From Microbacterium murale (GTDB lineage Bacteria > Actinomycetota > Actinomycetes > Actinomycetales > Microbacteriaceae), in the NCBI RefSeq assembly GCF_014635185.1, contig NZ_BMCM01000002.1:558001-622000 (forward strand): a DNA stretch of 64,000 nucleotides, read 5' to 3'. This document shows positions 9,172 through 17,680 of this stretch, in pieces (the stretch's first letter is position 1; every line of letters begins with the position of its first letter). Under the pieces are notes generated by a model, which searched no databases, had not been told where the DNA came from, and saw nothing but the letters and a program-made list of their open reading frames with translations. The position numbers and the translations under genes were made by a program.

Positions 9172-10527
9172 ATGACCGCGCAGGACTATGTGCGTCTTCT
9201 GCGACGCAACCTCGTCCTGATCATCTCGCTGACCCTGATCGGCCTCAGCATCGGCGTGCTGATCGCACTCACGACGCCCGCCCGGTACACGACGTCGACA
9301 CGCCTGCTCGTGTCGGCACAGGCCGGCGACACGGCGACACCCGCCGAACTCAACCTCGCGCGCGGATACGCCCAGCAGGCCGTCACCAGTTATGTCGACA
9401 TCATCCCGAGTTCACTCGTGCTGCAGCCCGTCATCGACGACCTCGGCCTCGATTCCACCGTCGCACAGTTGTCATCCAAGGTCAGCGCAACGGCATCCAC
9501 GACGAGCACCGCGATCACCCTCACCGTCGCCGACCACAATCCGGCTCAGGCCGCACGCCTCGCGAACGCGATCGGCGACAGCTTCACCACCGTCGTCGCA
9601 GAGCAGCTCGAACGCCCGGTCGACGCGCGGCCCAGCCTTGTGCGCATCGACACGCTCGAAGCCGCCTCAGTGCCGATCTCGCCCGCCGCGCCGAACATTC
9701 CGCTCACGGTGTCACTCGGCGCGTTGCTCGGGCTCGCCGCCGGCATCGGCATCGGCGTGCTGCGCTCGGTGCTCGACAACCGGGTTCGCACGATCGAGGA
9801 TGTCGAACGTGCGGTATCCGCACCGATGCTGGGTGGCATCGCTCTCGACCCTGAAGCGAAGAAGCGGCCTCTGGTGGTGGCCGCCGATGCGCGCGATCCC
9901 CGCGCAGAGGCTTTCCGCTCGCTGCGCACGAACGTGAAGTTCCTCGACCTCGGCGAAGGGTCGATGGCGTTGACCGTCACCAGCGCCGGCCCTGGCGAGG
10001 GAAAGTCGACCACGACCGCCAACCTGGCCATCACCTTCGCCGAGTCGGGCGCTCGCGTCGCGCTCATCGACGCCGACCTGCGGCTGCCGCGCATCGCCGA
10101 CTACTTCTCGATCGAGGGAGGCGTCGGATTGACCGAGGTGCTCATCGGGCGCGCTACAGCAAGCGAAACCCTGCAGCACTGGGGGCGCGGTGCGCTGTTC
10201 ATCCTGCCGGCCGGCACCATTCCACCGAACCCAGCAGAGCTGCTCGGCTCGAGCGCGATGACCGCGCTGCTCAACGACCTGAAGGCGGCCTTCGACATCA
10301 TCCTCATCGACTCGCCCCCGGTGGGCCTGGTGACGGATGCTGCGGTGCTGGCCCGTCAGACCCAGGGAGCGATCCTCGTCACGGCATCCGGAAAGACCCG
10401 CGCAGGTCGACTCTCTGACGCTGAGTCGACCATCGAGAAGGTCGGAGCGAAGGTTCTCGGAACCGTCGTGACGATGCTGCCGACCAGGGGTGCCGACCGA
10501 ACGGCCTACGGCGTGTACGGCGGCTGA
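9172..10527 (+). CDS. Wzz-BY-kinase fusion (polysaccharide co-polymerase and tyrosine autokinase), copy 1
   Basis: A 451-residue protein. A Wzz-like N-terminal domain lies between two membrane helices (about 14-33 and 175-197), with the Pro-rich PISPAAPNIP before the second. A cytoplasmic P-loop kinase follows: Walker A GPGEGKST at 273-280, Walker A' VALIDADLRLP near 297, and Walker B IILIDSPPVGLVTD. The C-terminus has a short tyrosine-bearing tail (AYGVYGG), the usual autophosphorylation site. Such proteins control chain length and export in Wzy systems by cycles of phosphorylation. The start is the ATG at 9172 behind GGAGAGCG; the open frame reaches far upstream but overlaps the divergent gene. 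It is a clear paralogue of the next gene. Confidence 0.92.
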   Translation: MTAQDYVRLLRRNLVLIISLTLIGLSIGVLIALTTPARYTTSTRLLVSAQAGDTATPAELNLARGYAQQAVTSYVDIIPSSLVLQPVIDDLGLDSTVAQLSSKVSATASTTSTAITLTVADHNPAQAARLANAIGDSFTTVVAEQLERPVDARPSLVRIDTLEAASVPISPAAPNIPLTVSLGALLGLAAGIGIGVLRSVLDNRVRTIEDVERAVSAPMLGGIALDPEAKKRPLVVAADARDPRAEAFRSLRTNVKFLDLGEGSMALTVTSAGPGEGKSTTTANLAITFAESGARVALIDADLRLPRIADYFSIEGGVGLTEVLIGRATASETLQHWGRGALFILPAGTIPPNPAELLGSSAMTALLNDLKAAFDIILIDSPPVGLVTDAAVLARQTQGAILVTASGKTRAGRLSDAESTIEKVGAKVLGTVVTMLPTRGADRTAYGVYGG

Positions 10528-10643
10528 CGCGCGCGTGACATGACGCGTTGGCCATGTGGGCCGCCGTTGCGCGGCAAATGCCTGTGGAACAATGACTGAA
10601 GCTTTCGTAAGACACTGACAACCAACCCAAGGGGACCAGACGC
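10528..10643 (+). promoter_or_regulatory. Spacer between the two kinase genes with a possible promoter
   Basis: The 116-base spacer contains TTGCGC, then 17 bases, then CAATGA (about 10573-10601), a weak sigma-70-like arrangement. The ribosome-binding site AAGGGGACC precedes the GTG of the second kinase. Two small inverted repeats (GGCCATGTGGGCC and GCCGTTGCGCGGC) lie just after the first gene and may act as attenuator or processing site. Separate expression of the second kinase is possible but not shown. Confidence 0.3.
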
Positions 10644-12089
10644 GTGGATCTTCGCGACTACATACGCATCCTGCACAAGAACTGGATCATCATTCTGGTG
10701 CTGCTGCTCGTCGGCCTTGCCGGTGGTGCCGCGTATGCCTTCACTCAGGCCCCGAAGTACGTGGCCTCCACGCAGCTCTACGTGTCGGTGCGCACCGAAG
10801 GCGCCGCGACCGGCGACCTCGTGCAGGGCACGACCTTCGCGCGTCAGATGGTCACCAGTTACGTCGACGTGATCGGCACGGCCCTCGTGCTCGACCCGGT
10901 GATCGAAGAACTCGACCTCGACACATCGGCATCCGCGCTCGCGGCACGCATCACGGCGACCACCGCGCTCAACACGGTGCTGATCGACATCACCGTCACC
11001 GACACCGACCCCGCGCTCGCCGCCAAGATCGCCGATGCGACCGCGACGAGCTTCGCGTCAGTGGTGCAGAACGACCTCGAGCGTCCTGACACCGAGGGCG
11101 GGGCCAGCCCCGTGCAGATCACCATCACCGACCCGGCGGCCGAGCCGACCACGCCGACGAGCCCAAACATACCGCTGCTCATCGTGCTGGGCGGGCTGCT
11201 CGGCCTCGCCGCGGGCATTGCCGTCGCGGTGCTGCGCAGCGTGCTCGACACGCGCATCCACGCACTGCATGATCTCGAACTCATCACCGACAAGCCGATG
11301 CTCGGCGGCATCGCCTACGATCCCGACGCGCAGAAGCGCCCGCTGATCGTGCACGCCGACCCGCGCAGCCCCCGCGCCGAGTCGTTCCGTTCGCTGCGCA
11401 CGAACCTGCAGTTCCTCGACATCGATTCCGGCTCACGCACCTTCGTCATCTCGAGCGCCGGACCGGGCGAGGGCAAGTCGACCACGACCGCGAACCTCGC
11501 CATCGCCCTGGCCGAGACCGGTGCACGCGTCGCGCTGATCGACGGTGACCTTCGGCTCCCCCGCGTCGCGGATTACATGGGCATCGAGGGCGGCGTCGGT
11601 CTCACCAGTGTGCTCATCGGCCAGGTCGGCGTCTCGGATGCGCTGCAGAAGTGGGGCGCGAACGAACTCTATGTGCTTCCCAGTGGCCCGGTGCCGCCGA
11701 ACCCGAGCGAGATGCTGGGATCCGCAGCCATGGATCGCCTGCTCACGCCGCTGGAGGAGTACTTCGACTACATCCTCATCGACGCTCCCCCGCTGCTGCT
11801 CGTCACCGACGCCGCAGTCATCGGCAAGAAGACGCGTGGTGTCATCCTCACCGCGGCATCCGGCAAGACTCGCAAGCCCGAGCTCTCCGGCGCGATCCGC
11901 ACACTCGAGACCGCAGGCGTCAACCTGCTCGGCATCGTCGTGACGATGCTGCCGACCAAGGGTCCAGACAGCTACGGCTACGGCTCGTACACCTACGGGT
12001 CGACGAGCGAGCACGATCAGGATCCGGTGCAGCTCACGCAGGCCGAGGCTAAGCCGCGGGTGCGCGCGCGGGTGAAGACCAAGGGGTAG
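10644..12089 (+). CDS. Wzz-BY-kinase fusion, copy 2
   Basis: A 481-residue paralogue of the preceding gene. The two align without large gaps over the Wzz and kinase parts: Walker A GPGEGKST falls at 273-280 in both, and VALIDGDLRLP is the Walker A' (Gly where copy 1 has Ala). The copy differs at its C-terminus, where DSYGYGSYTYGS packs four tyrosines followed by a basic tail (RVRARVKTKG). Copy 1 has only two tyrosines. The tail should be the main autophosphorylation cluster. It starts with GTG behind AAGGGGACC. A tandem duplication with diverged tails suggests either two regulated polymers or a pair that phosphorylate each other. Confidence 0.92.
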   Translation: MDLRDYIRILHKNWIIILVLLLVGLAGGAAYAFTQAPKYVASTQLYVSVRTEGAATGDLVQGTTFARQMVTSYVDVIGTALVLDPVIEELDLDTSASALAARITATTALNTVLIDITVTDTDPALAAKIADATATSFASVVQNDLERPDTEGGASPVQITITDPAAEPTTPTSPNIPLLIVLGGLLGLAAGIAVAVLRSVLDTRIHALHDLELITDKPMLGGIAYDPDAQKRPLIVHADPRSPRAESFRSLRTNLQFLDIDSGSRTFVISSAGPGEGKSTTTANLAIALAETGARVALIDGDLRLPRVADYMGIEGGVGLTSVLIGQVGVSDALQKWGANELYVLPSGPVPPNPSEMLGSAAMDRLLTPLEEYFDYILIDAPPLLLVTDAAVIGKKTRGVILTAASGKTRKPELSGAIRTLETAGVNLLGIVVTMLPTKGPDSYGYGSYTYGSTSEHDQDPVQLTQAEAKPRVRARVKTKG

Positions 12090-12188
12090 TTCGGCGTTTC
12101 GGGGCCGCCGGCATCCCGGCATCCGTTCGGCGCTCCGCAACCCGCTTCCCATATCGGTCGAGATGGACGTCGCGCAGTTCGGGGAGAT

Positions 12189-13475
12189 TCAGAGTTCCCG
12201 CACGCGTTCACGGTTCTGGCCCTCGAACGCATGAGCCATCGCGCCAAGGCCTTCAGAGGTGAGACCGTAGCCCGCCCCCACTTCACGCCAGCGTGACGTG
12301 GCGCGCTCGACCTCGCGAAGGAGTTCGATGCCCTGCGCGCGCGTGAGCCGGAATGCGTCGGCCGCATCGAAAAGGTTGCGGATGTCGCGGCGTGCAGGAT
12401 CATCCACGTCCGAGATCGGTGTGGATTCCACTGCTCCGTGCCGGTAGAACGGATTGATATCGAAGGCCGGGGAGAGCTGCCAGCCTGACTTGGACCGGAG
12501 CATCCCATGGTTTCGCATGTGGTCGTCGACGTTGTTGATCAACAGCGACACGGCGGCGCGGCGAAACAGTTCAGCGGTGTCCCCGGCGATGCTGCTCTCT
12601 CGGCCCACAGCCTCGGCGAGATCGACATAGGTGCGTAGCTCGCCGGGGCTCTTGTCCAGCAGACTGTCCGCACTGAGGTAGCCGATGCGCTGTCCGGCGC
12701 CGGATGTTTCGTGTATTCGATCGAACCTGTCCAGCACCAGCACCGAACGATCTCCGACGCGGATCAACTCGAAGGTGGGCACCGTGATGCCGGCGTCCCT
12801 TGACAGGTGCAGCGCCGTGGCTTCCCAGGCCATCGCGTCCCCGAAGTCCGCGTCTCGCGGAAGCTTTGCCAACGCGATTGATCCATCCTCCCTGAGCACG
12901 TTCGTCTTCGGCCTCGCGCCTCCCGCCGAGGTGCCGGCAGCCAGCAGTTCTGCGGTGTCGTCCGAAATCTCCTCTCCGTGTTCGAACGCCTGTGCGGCGG
13001 CGATGAGCGTGTCCAGCTCCATCAGCGTGGGCGTACGACTGAGAGGTGCCGCGGCAACATGTCCAGCATCAGCGTCTTCGATCAGGCGGTAGCGCAGAGC
13101 GCCTTGCCGAGTGGCATCGGGCACTGCGGCGAGGATCTCGACCTCACTCGCACGGGAGGGGACCGCACCCGCCCGCTGTGCACGCCGCCGTCGGGAGGCA
13201 TCGATCAATCGGCGCCCCCACAGATCCGGCTGGCTGTCGGCGAGGCCTGCGAGCATCGCTCTGCTGCCCGAAGGAGAGAAGGTCCCCGGTGTGAGCGGAA
13301 GCGACGGTGCGAGCGGATAAGCGCTGGGCGAGACGAGGTAGTTGGGTGCGTATGAGAACGAAACGGTGCCCGCCCGGCCCCCGCCACGACCGCGGCCGCG
13401 CCCGCCGATGTCTTCGATCGTGCCGGCCGGCACGACGCTTCCGCTCGGCAGCTGCACATCGACCCAGAGCTTCAT
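12189..13475 (-). CDS. hipA: HipA-family serine/threonine kinase toxin
   Basis: A 428-residue HipA-like protein. In E. coli, HipA phosphorylates glutamyl-tRNA synthetase and causes growth arrest and persistence. Visible kinase features are GGARPKTNV near 185-193 (nucleotide-binding region), ALAKLPRD with the likely lysine at 204, VLVLDRFDR, the catalytic loop NNVDDHMRNHG at 314-324 and the metal-binding SPAFDINP at 335-342. The N-terminal part has a Gly/Arg-rich stretch (residues 24-34). It overlaps its antitoxin gene by four bases (ATGA), the classic HipBA order. Key residues look intact, so it is probably active. The identity of its target here is not known. Confidence 0.92.
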   Translation of the reverse strand: MKLWVDVQLPSGSVVPAGTIEDIGGRGRGRGGGRAGTVSFSYAPNYLVSPSAYPLAPSLPLTPGTFSPSGSRAMLAGLADSQPDLWGRRLIDASRRRRAQRAGAVPSRASEVEILAAVPDATRQGALRYRLIEDADAGHVAAAPLSRTPTLMELDTLIAAAQAFEHGEEISDDTAELLAAGTSAGGARPKTNVLREDGSIALAKLPRDADFGDAMAWEATALHLSRDAGITVPTFELIRVGDRSVLVLDRFDRIHETSGAGQRIGYLSADSLLDKSPGELRTYVDLAEAVGRESSIAGDTAELFRRAAVSLLINNVDDHMRNHGMLRSKSGWQLSPAFDINPFYRHGAVESTPISDVDDPARRDIRNLFDAADAFRLTRAQGIELLREVERATSRWREVGAGYGLTSEGLGAMAHAFEGQNRERVREL

Positions 13476-13768
13476 AGCCTCACCCGCTCGGGAAGTCCGT
13501 CCTCGAGCAGAGCACGGCCGCGTACGGATGTGGAGGGGTCGGTGGCATCAAGCACCCCACGCTCCAGGCCCAGCACTTCGAGCACGGCGAAGAGGTTCTC
13601 GAAGCGGACACTGCCTTCACCGTTCTCGATATTGCGCAGTGTGCCGCGAGTGATGCCGGCGCGCTGCGCAACGATCTCGGTGGTCAGACGTTGTGCTTTG
13701 CGCCACACGCGGAGGTTCTCTCCGAGTTCCCGCATGCGCCGCGCGCGCTCCGGTCCTGATTGAGCCAT
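13472..13768 (-). CDS. hipB: HipB-like Xre-family antitoxin
   Basis: A 98-residue protein with a Cro/Xre helix-turn-helix (RLTTEIVAQRAGITRGTLRNIE) directly before hipA. HipB neutralises HipA by binding it and represses the operon. I chose ATG at 13768, with GGGGAGTG upstream; an ATG at 13813 would add 15 residues without a ribosome-binding site. Its stop overlaps the HipA start. The two AGCT-centred repeats just upstream are likely operators. Confidence 0.9.
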   Translation of the reverse strand: MAQSGPERARRMRELGENLRVWRKAQRLTTEIVAQRAGITRGTLRNIENGEGSVRFENLFAVLEVLGLERGVLDATDPSTSVRGRALLEDGLPERVRL

Positions 13769-14102
13769 GAAAACACTCCCCTCAACACTTAGTGGTTGCT
13801 GCAGTGACCGCAATAGCTGTTAGTGAGCAGTATAGCTGTCGTTACCGCGTACTTGCCACGATCCACGAGAGCGTGCCCAGCATCGCTCGATCACGGCCCG
13901 CAGGCTCTCAAACCCAGGAGGCCGGCACGAGCGAAGCGCGATTGCTCGAAGCTTCGTGCTGCGCCGCCGATTAGGCACCTCCGCGCGTCTTACGCCAATC
14001 TGAGATCATCGCGTCGATGTCGCTGGGCCAGTACGCGCAATTCGTCTAGTTTGCACCGGAACCGCCGCAGTCGGTACCGGCCTGTTTCCCCGAGGAGATC
14101 GA
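13769..14102. promoter_or_regulatory. Divergent intergenic region of hipBA and the lipoprotein gene, with a repeated candidate operator
   Basis: This 334-base gap holds two exact copies of ATAGCTGT at 13813-13820 and 13832-13839, 19 bases (about two helical turns) apart. Each is part of an imperfect palindrome centred on AGCT; for the first, AATAGCTGTT matches its own reverse complement at 8 of 10 positions. On the minus strand the second copy runs into TATACT, a good -10 box, with TGGCAA 18 bases upstream as a weak -35. This fits HipB autoregulation. Towards 14102 a GAGGAGATCG ribosome-binding site precedes the lipoprotein. No gene is evident between. Confidence 0.5.
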
Positions 14103-15566
14103 ATGTCACGCAGGTCCCGTTTGCGCGCGATGAGCATCGTCAGCTTCTCCGTCGTCGTGCTGACGATCACCGGATGCACTCCCGAGACACCACCGCTTGA
14201 CCTCTCGGAGAAGGTCGAGCCAGCGTGGTCGGTGAATCTCGACGCGGTCTCAAGTTCTCCTACCGTCGTCGACAACACAGTGCTCGTGTACGAGATGCGC
14301 GGTAACAACGTGTTCACACTCGCCAGCTACTCGGCCAAGGACGGATCAGAGCTCTGGTCACACGAGGCCAGCACCGGCAACGTCACTCAGAGCGCGTACC
14401 TCGCGCCAACTGTCGTCGAGACGGCAGACGGCACACCACTCATCGGAATGATCACTCCGCCCGTGGAGAACGATGATCGCTGGGAACACACACTTCAGCT
14501 GCTGGACCCTGGCACCGGAGACCTGGTCGCTGAATCACCCAAGCTCTGGGCCTCAGGTCGGCTGTACTCCTGTGACGGTGCGCTCTGCGTTGGCTCATGG
14601 GACTACGAGACCGAGTCGAGCATCACCGCGCGGCTCGCACTCGACGACGGGTTCGAGAGCAGCAAGGACCTGGACGCGAGGTTCTTCGACGACATCCCCT
14701 CACGCTCGCTGGACGACGACTTGCACATTTCTATCGCAGCAGACGGTAAGCCGCTCGAGTTCATCGTGACCGATGGCGACGAGATCCTGTCCAGGACACC
14801 GGCAGAGGAGATCCTCCCCGACTACGAAGGTGCCGCTATGGACCTTCTCGGAAGCGGCAGGCTCACGGCGGATGGTGATGTCATCGTCGCGAACGTGTCA
14901 CCGCAGTCTCGTCAGGACACCGAGGAGGCATTCGCCAGCGTGGATGACATCGTCACTGTCGGCTTCGAGCGCGCCACCGGTGAGATGCTGTGGAAGCGCG
15001 ACGGCTATATCTTCTGCGCGATCGCTGGCAGCGTGTTCTGCACCGGGGAAGACGCCGGGTACCGGGTTGAGGAGGGTGCGGGAAACGATGCGTGGGCTTT
15101 CGAGACCGGCGGCGCTGGCGAACTCGTCCGGCTTGATCCCCTGACCGGCGACGAAGAGTGGAGTTATAAGTCCGATGATCTGGCCCTGGACAGCTCGGCC
15201 AGCGGCATTCACCCGAAGGGCACTTTTGTGTTCAACGACGCGGGTGTTTCGACGATGATCTCTCTGGATACGGGCGAGACTGAGCCGCTGAAGAATGGTG
15301 ATTTCCTGGCGTGCTCAGAGGAAAAGACGTTCCTCGCCCCGGAACGCTCGATCCCTGAGCGCGGACTGGTGCTCTATGACAACGCAGGCGTGACTATCGG
15401 CTGCGGTCCCAGCGGTGAGATCACGGACCCGGCCGAGTTCACCACCGGAGTCGTGACGAGCGGAGCACAGGCATGGCTGCCACGCGGCACCGCCCGCGAG
15501 GACTCCGACCAGTTCTACGCTCTTCAGACGAAGGATCAGCTCGTGGGTTACGACCTCTCGAAGTAA
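14103..15566 (+). CDS. Secreted lipoprotein with PQQ-type beta-propeller repeats
   Basis: A 487-residue protein with a lipoprotein signal peptide: basic N-terminus, hydrophobic core SIVSFSVVVLTI, and lipobox TITGC with the lipidated cysteine at residue 22. The mature part has repeated strands such as VNLDAVSSSPTVVDNTVLVY and DGSELWSHEA, LVAESPKLWASGRLYSC, GEMLWKRDGY and TGDEEWSYKS. These are typical of PQQ_2/quinoprotein-like propeller blades, which in most such actinobacterial proteins do not bind PQQ. It should sit on the outer face of the membrane. It is a single gene between hipBA and the DUF1643 gene. Function unknown; binding of a ligand or protein is likely. Confidence 0.82.
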   Translation: MSRRSRLRAMSIVSFSVVVLTITGCTPETPPLDLSEKVEPAWSVNLDAVSSSPTVVDNTVLVYEMRGNNVFTLASYSAKDGSELWSHEASTGNVTQSAYLAPTVVETADGTPLIGMITPPVENDDRWEHTLQLLDPGTGDLVAESPKLWASGRLYSCDGALCVGSWDYETESSITARLALDDGFESSKDLDARFFDDIPSRSLDDDLHISIAADGKPLEFIVTDGDEILSRTPAEEILPDYEGAAMDLLGSGRLTADGDVIVANVSPQSRQDTEEAFASVDDIVTVGFERATGEMLWKRDGYIFCAIAGSVFCTGEDAGYRVEEGAGNDAWAFETGGAGELVRLDPLTGDEEWSYKSDDLALDSSASGIHPKGTFVFNDAGVSTMISLDTGETEPLKNGDFLACSEEKTFLAPERSIPERGLVLYDNAGVTIGCGPSGEITDPAEFTTGVVTSGAQAWLPRGTAREDSDQFYALQTKDQLVGYDLSK

Positions 15567-15631
15567 CACTGTCCGAGCCGGCCGGTAGCCTGACGCGAGG
15601 AGCGATCACGCTGGTCGCGGGACGGCACACG

Positions 15632-16198
15632 GTGGCACCGGTGGAGATCCAAGAGTCCGTAGACGGCATCGTCGAGAGCGAGCGCGAGTGGCTCTACGAG
15701 CACGCGGCCGACGGCTCAGCGCGTTTCGTGCTGGGAGAAGCCGGGCAGAACCCGCTCGTGTGCGTCGGGATCAACCCGAGCACAGCTGTCCCCAACGCGC
15801 CGGACCCGACGATCAAGCGGGTGCGCAGGTTCGCCGCCGACAACGGCTATGACGGCTGGACGATGCTCAACGTCTACCCGCAGATCGCGACGGACCCGAA
15901 GGACATCGATCGCGAGCACCGCGCGCACCTGAAAGCCGAGAACGAGCAGCACATCACCAGACTCGTCAGCGACCGGCCCGTCACGCTGCTGGCGGCATGG
16001 GGCGGACTCGTCACGTCACGGCCGTACTTGCCGGCCTTGCTGCGGGACATCCTCGAGATCACGACAGCAGCCGGCTGCGACTGGGTGTCGCTCGGAGCGC
16101 CGACCAAGTACGGCCATCCGCGGCATCCACTGTACGTGCGCGGGGACACTCTGTTGCAGTCGTTTGACACAGGCGAGTACCTTCGCGCGTCGTTCTGA
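15632..16198 (+). CDS. DUF1643 domain protein
   Basis: A protein of about 188 residues that matches the DUF1643 family: RFVLGEAGQNPLVCVGINPSTA, TIKRVRRFAADNGYDGW, MLNVYPQIATDP, LLAAWGG, GAPTKYGHPRHPLYV. The family has no firmly known activity; its conserved Asn, Asp and His residues suggest an enzyme. The start is uncertain: GTG at 15632 with GGGACGG upstream is my choice, GTG at 15641 is close, and the frame stays open back to 15473 inside the lipoprotein gene. It is probably not part of the polysaccharide pathway. Confidence 0.78.
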   Translation: MAPVEIQESVDGIVESEREWLYEHAADGSARFVLGEAGQNPLVCVGINPSTAVPNAPDPTIKRVRRFAADNGYDGWTMLNVYPQIATDPKDIDREHRAHLKAENEQHITRLVSDRPVTLLAAWGGLVTSRPYLPALLRDILEITTAAGCDWVSLGAPTKYGHPRHPLYVRGDTLLQSFDTGEYLRASF

Positions 16199-16395
16199 GC
16201 TTCGGCCAGAAAGACCTTGACGATCTCGGCGACCTGGCTGCACAGCGCATGGCGCTGACTCTGCTGCTTTCGTTGCGGGACGGCAACGTCGTGAGTGAGC
16301 CTCTGAGCGAGCGTGCGGAACAGCTGATCTCTCCGACTGCATGAAGGTGTACTTCGAGCCGGTCGGAGGACAGAAGCCGCGCGTTGTCCGCCCGC
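16199..16395. other. Intergenic stretch with a short unassigned reading frame
   Basis: After the DUF1643 stop, a frame on the plus strand runs from 16201 to a TGA at 16343, giving LDDLGDLAAQRMALTLLL and SEPLSERAEQLISPTA. It has no start codon with a ribosome-binding site, and I do not recognise it. It could be the tail of a decayed gene. The rest holds no clear signal. Confidence 0.25.
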
Positions 16396-16839
16396 TCAGC
16401 TGGTGGGAGCGCCCCGGAAGACCACCTTGTGGTACAGCACGAAGCGGATCAGCACCACGATCACGATGCTGATGAGGTTCACGATGTTGAGTGCCAGCGC
16501 GCCCGTCGCGTGCCCGACGATGGCCTCCAGCGCCACGACGCCCAGCCACACGAGGACTGCCCCCAACAAGGTGCAGACACCGTTCGTGACGAGGAAGAGC
16601 ACCAGCTCTGAGACGCGGCCGCGGCGGGCGCGGTGCCGGAACGTCCACTCGCGGTTGCCGATGTAGGCGTTGATCAACGCGACGAGCGAGGCGACGACTT
16701 TGGAGAGTACCGGGTCCCAGCCCCAGACGAACACGAGCAGGTTGAACACCGCGATCTCGATGATCGTGCTGAGTGCACCGACGACGAGGAAGCGACTTCC
16801 CACGCCGGCGAGGCGGCGCAGTCGGGCAGGGATCTTCAC
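16396..16839 (-). CDS. GtrA family membrane protein
   Basis: A 147-residue protein with four predicted membrane helices (FLVVGALSTIIEIAVFNLLV, VVASLVALINAYIGN, LVTNGVCTLLGAVLVWLG, LNIVNLISIVIVVLIRFVLY) and the family motif IGNREWTFRHR. GtrA proteins are thought to move or flip polyprenyl-phosphate-linked sugars across the membrane. It starts with GTG at 16839. TAGCCT, a good actinobacterial -10 box, lies only six bases before the GTG, so the transcript may be leaderless. It is divergent from a polyprenyl-phosphate-sugar-synthase-like GT2 and a membrane glycosyltransferase, the usual three-part set for periplasmic sugar addition. Confidence 0.9.
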   Translation of the reverse strand: MKIPARLRRLAGVGSRFLVVGALSTIIEIAVFNLLVFVWGWDPVLSKVVASLVALINAYIGNREWTFRHRARRGRVSELVLFLVTNGVCTLLGAVLVWLGVVALEAIVGHATGALALNIVNLISIVIVVLIRFVLYHKVVFRGAPTS

Positions 16840-16896
16840 TCGACTAGGCTACTTCGTGCGCGTACTCTCGCCGCACACGCCCGCCGAGGAACCTCT

Positions 16897-17679
16897 TTGA
16901 CCTTCTCTCATCTCGCCATCGTCATGCCGGCCTACAACGAAGCCGAAGGCATCCGAGGCTTCATCGACGAGATCCGCGACCACGTCTCTCCGCTCGCCGC
17001 ACGCGTCACGTTCGTCATCGCCGACGACCGCTCGACAGACGACACCGCCCACGTCTTCGACGACGTGGCAGACGTCGACGTGCAGACACAGCCCGCCAAC
17101 CGCGGCCACGGCCCCACGGCGCTGGCCGCATATCGCGCGGGCCTCGCATCCGACCCCGATCTGCTCGTGCACGTCGACGGGGACGGACAGTTCCTCGGCG
17201 CCGACTTCGTGCGCCTCATCACCGCGGCAGAGTCCACCGGCGCCGATGTCGTACACGGCGTGCGCGACGGACGCACCGACCCCTGGTACCGCAAGGTGCT
17301 CACCGGGGCTGTCGGGCTACTGATCGCCGCAGCATCCGGCCGTCGCATTCCCGACGTCAACACTCCCCTGCGCGCCTACCGTCCGTCTGCTCTGCAGGCT
17401 CAGGTGGATGCCGTGCCCGCCGACGCGAGCGTGCCGCACGTGCACTTCTCGCTCGCCGAGGCACGCGGCGGCTTCACCGTTCGCTATGTGCGCGTGGCCA
17501 GCATCCCGCGCCGCGGCGAATCGACGAGTGGCACCATGTGGGGCCGCGCCGCTAACCTGCGCCTGCCGCCCAAGCGTCTGCGCCAGTTCGCGATCGCCGC
17601 GCTGCAGGAGGTGTGGACGCTGTCGCTGCGTCCGTCGGCACCGCTGCGCAGCATCCGCCGACCCGGGTCTTCCTCCTGA
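16897..17679 (+). CDS. GT2 glycosyltransferase, polyprenyl-phosphate sugar synthase-like
   Basis: A 260-residue cytoplasmic GT-A enzyme with AIVMPAYNEAEGIRGF at the start, IADDRSTDD, and LVHVDGDGQF as the DXD-like metal site, close to dolichol-phosphate mannose synthases. It should load a sugar onto a polyprenyl phosphate. The start is TTG at 16897 behind GAGGAACC. The frame stays open upstream to 16633 but that part overlaps the divergent GtrA gene. The next gene starts two bases after its stop, so it feeds a lipid-linked sugar to that membrane transferase, with GtrA as possible flippase. Confidence 0.87.
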   Translation: MTFSHLAIVMPAYNEAEGIRGFIDEIRDHVSPLAARVTFVIADDRSTDDTAHVFDDVADVDVQTQPANRGHGPTALAAYRAGLASDPDLLVHVDGDGQFLGADFVRLITAAESTGADVVHGVRDGRTDPWYRKVLTGAVGLLIAAASGRRIPDVNTPLRAYRPSALQAQVDAVPADASVPHVHFSLAEARGGFTVRYVRVASIPRRGESTSGTMWGRAANLRLPPKRLRQFAIAALQEVWTLSLRPSAPLRSIRRPGSSS

Positions 17680-17680
17680 G

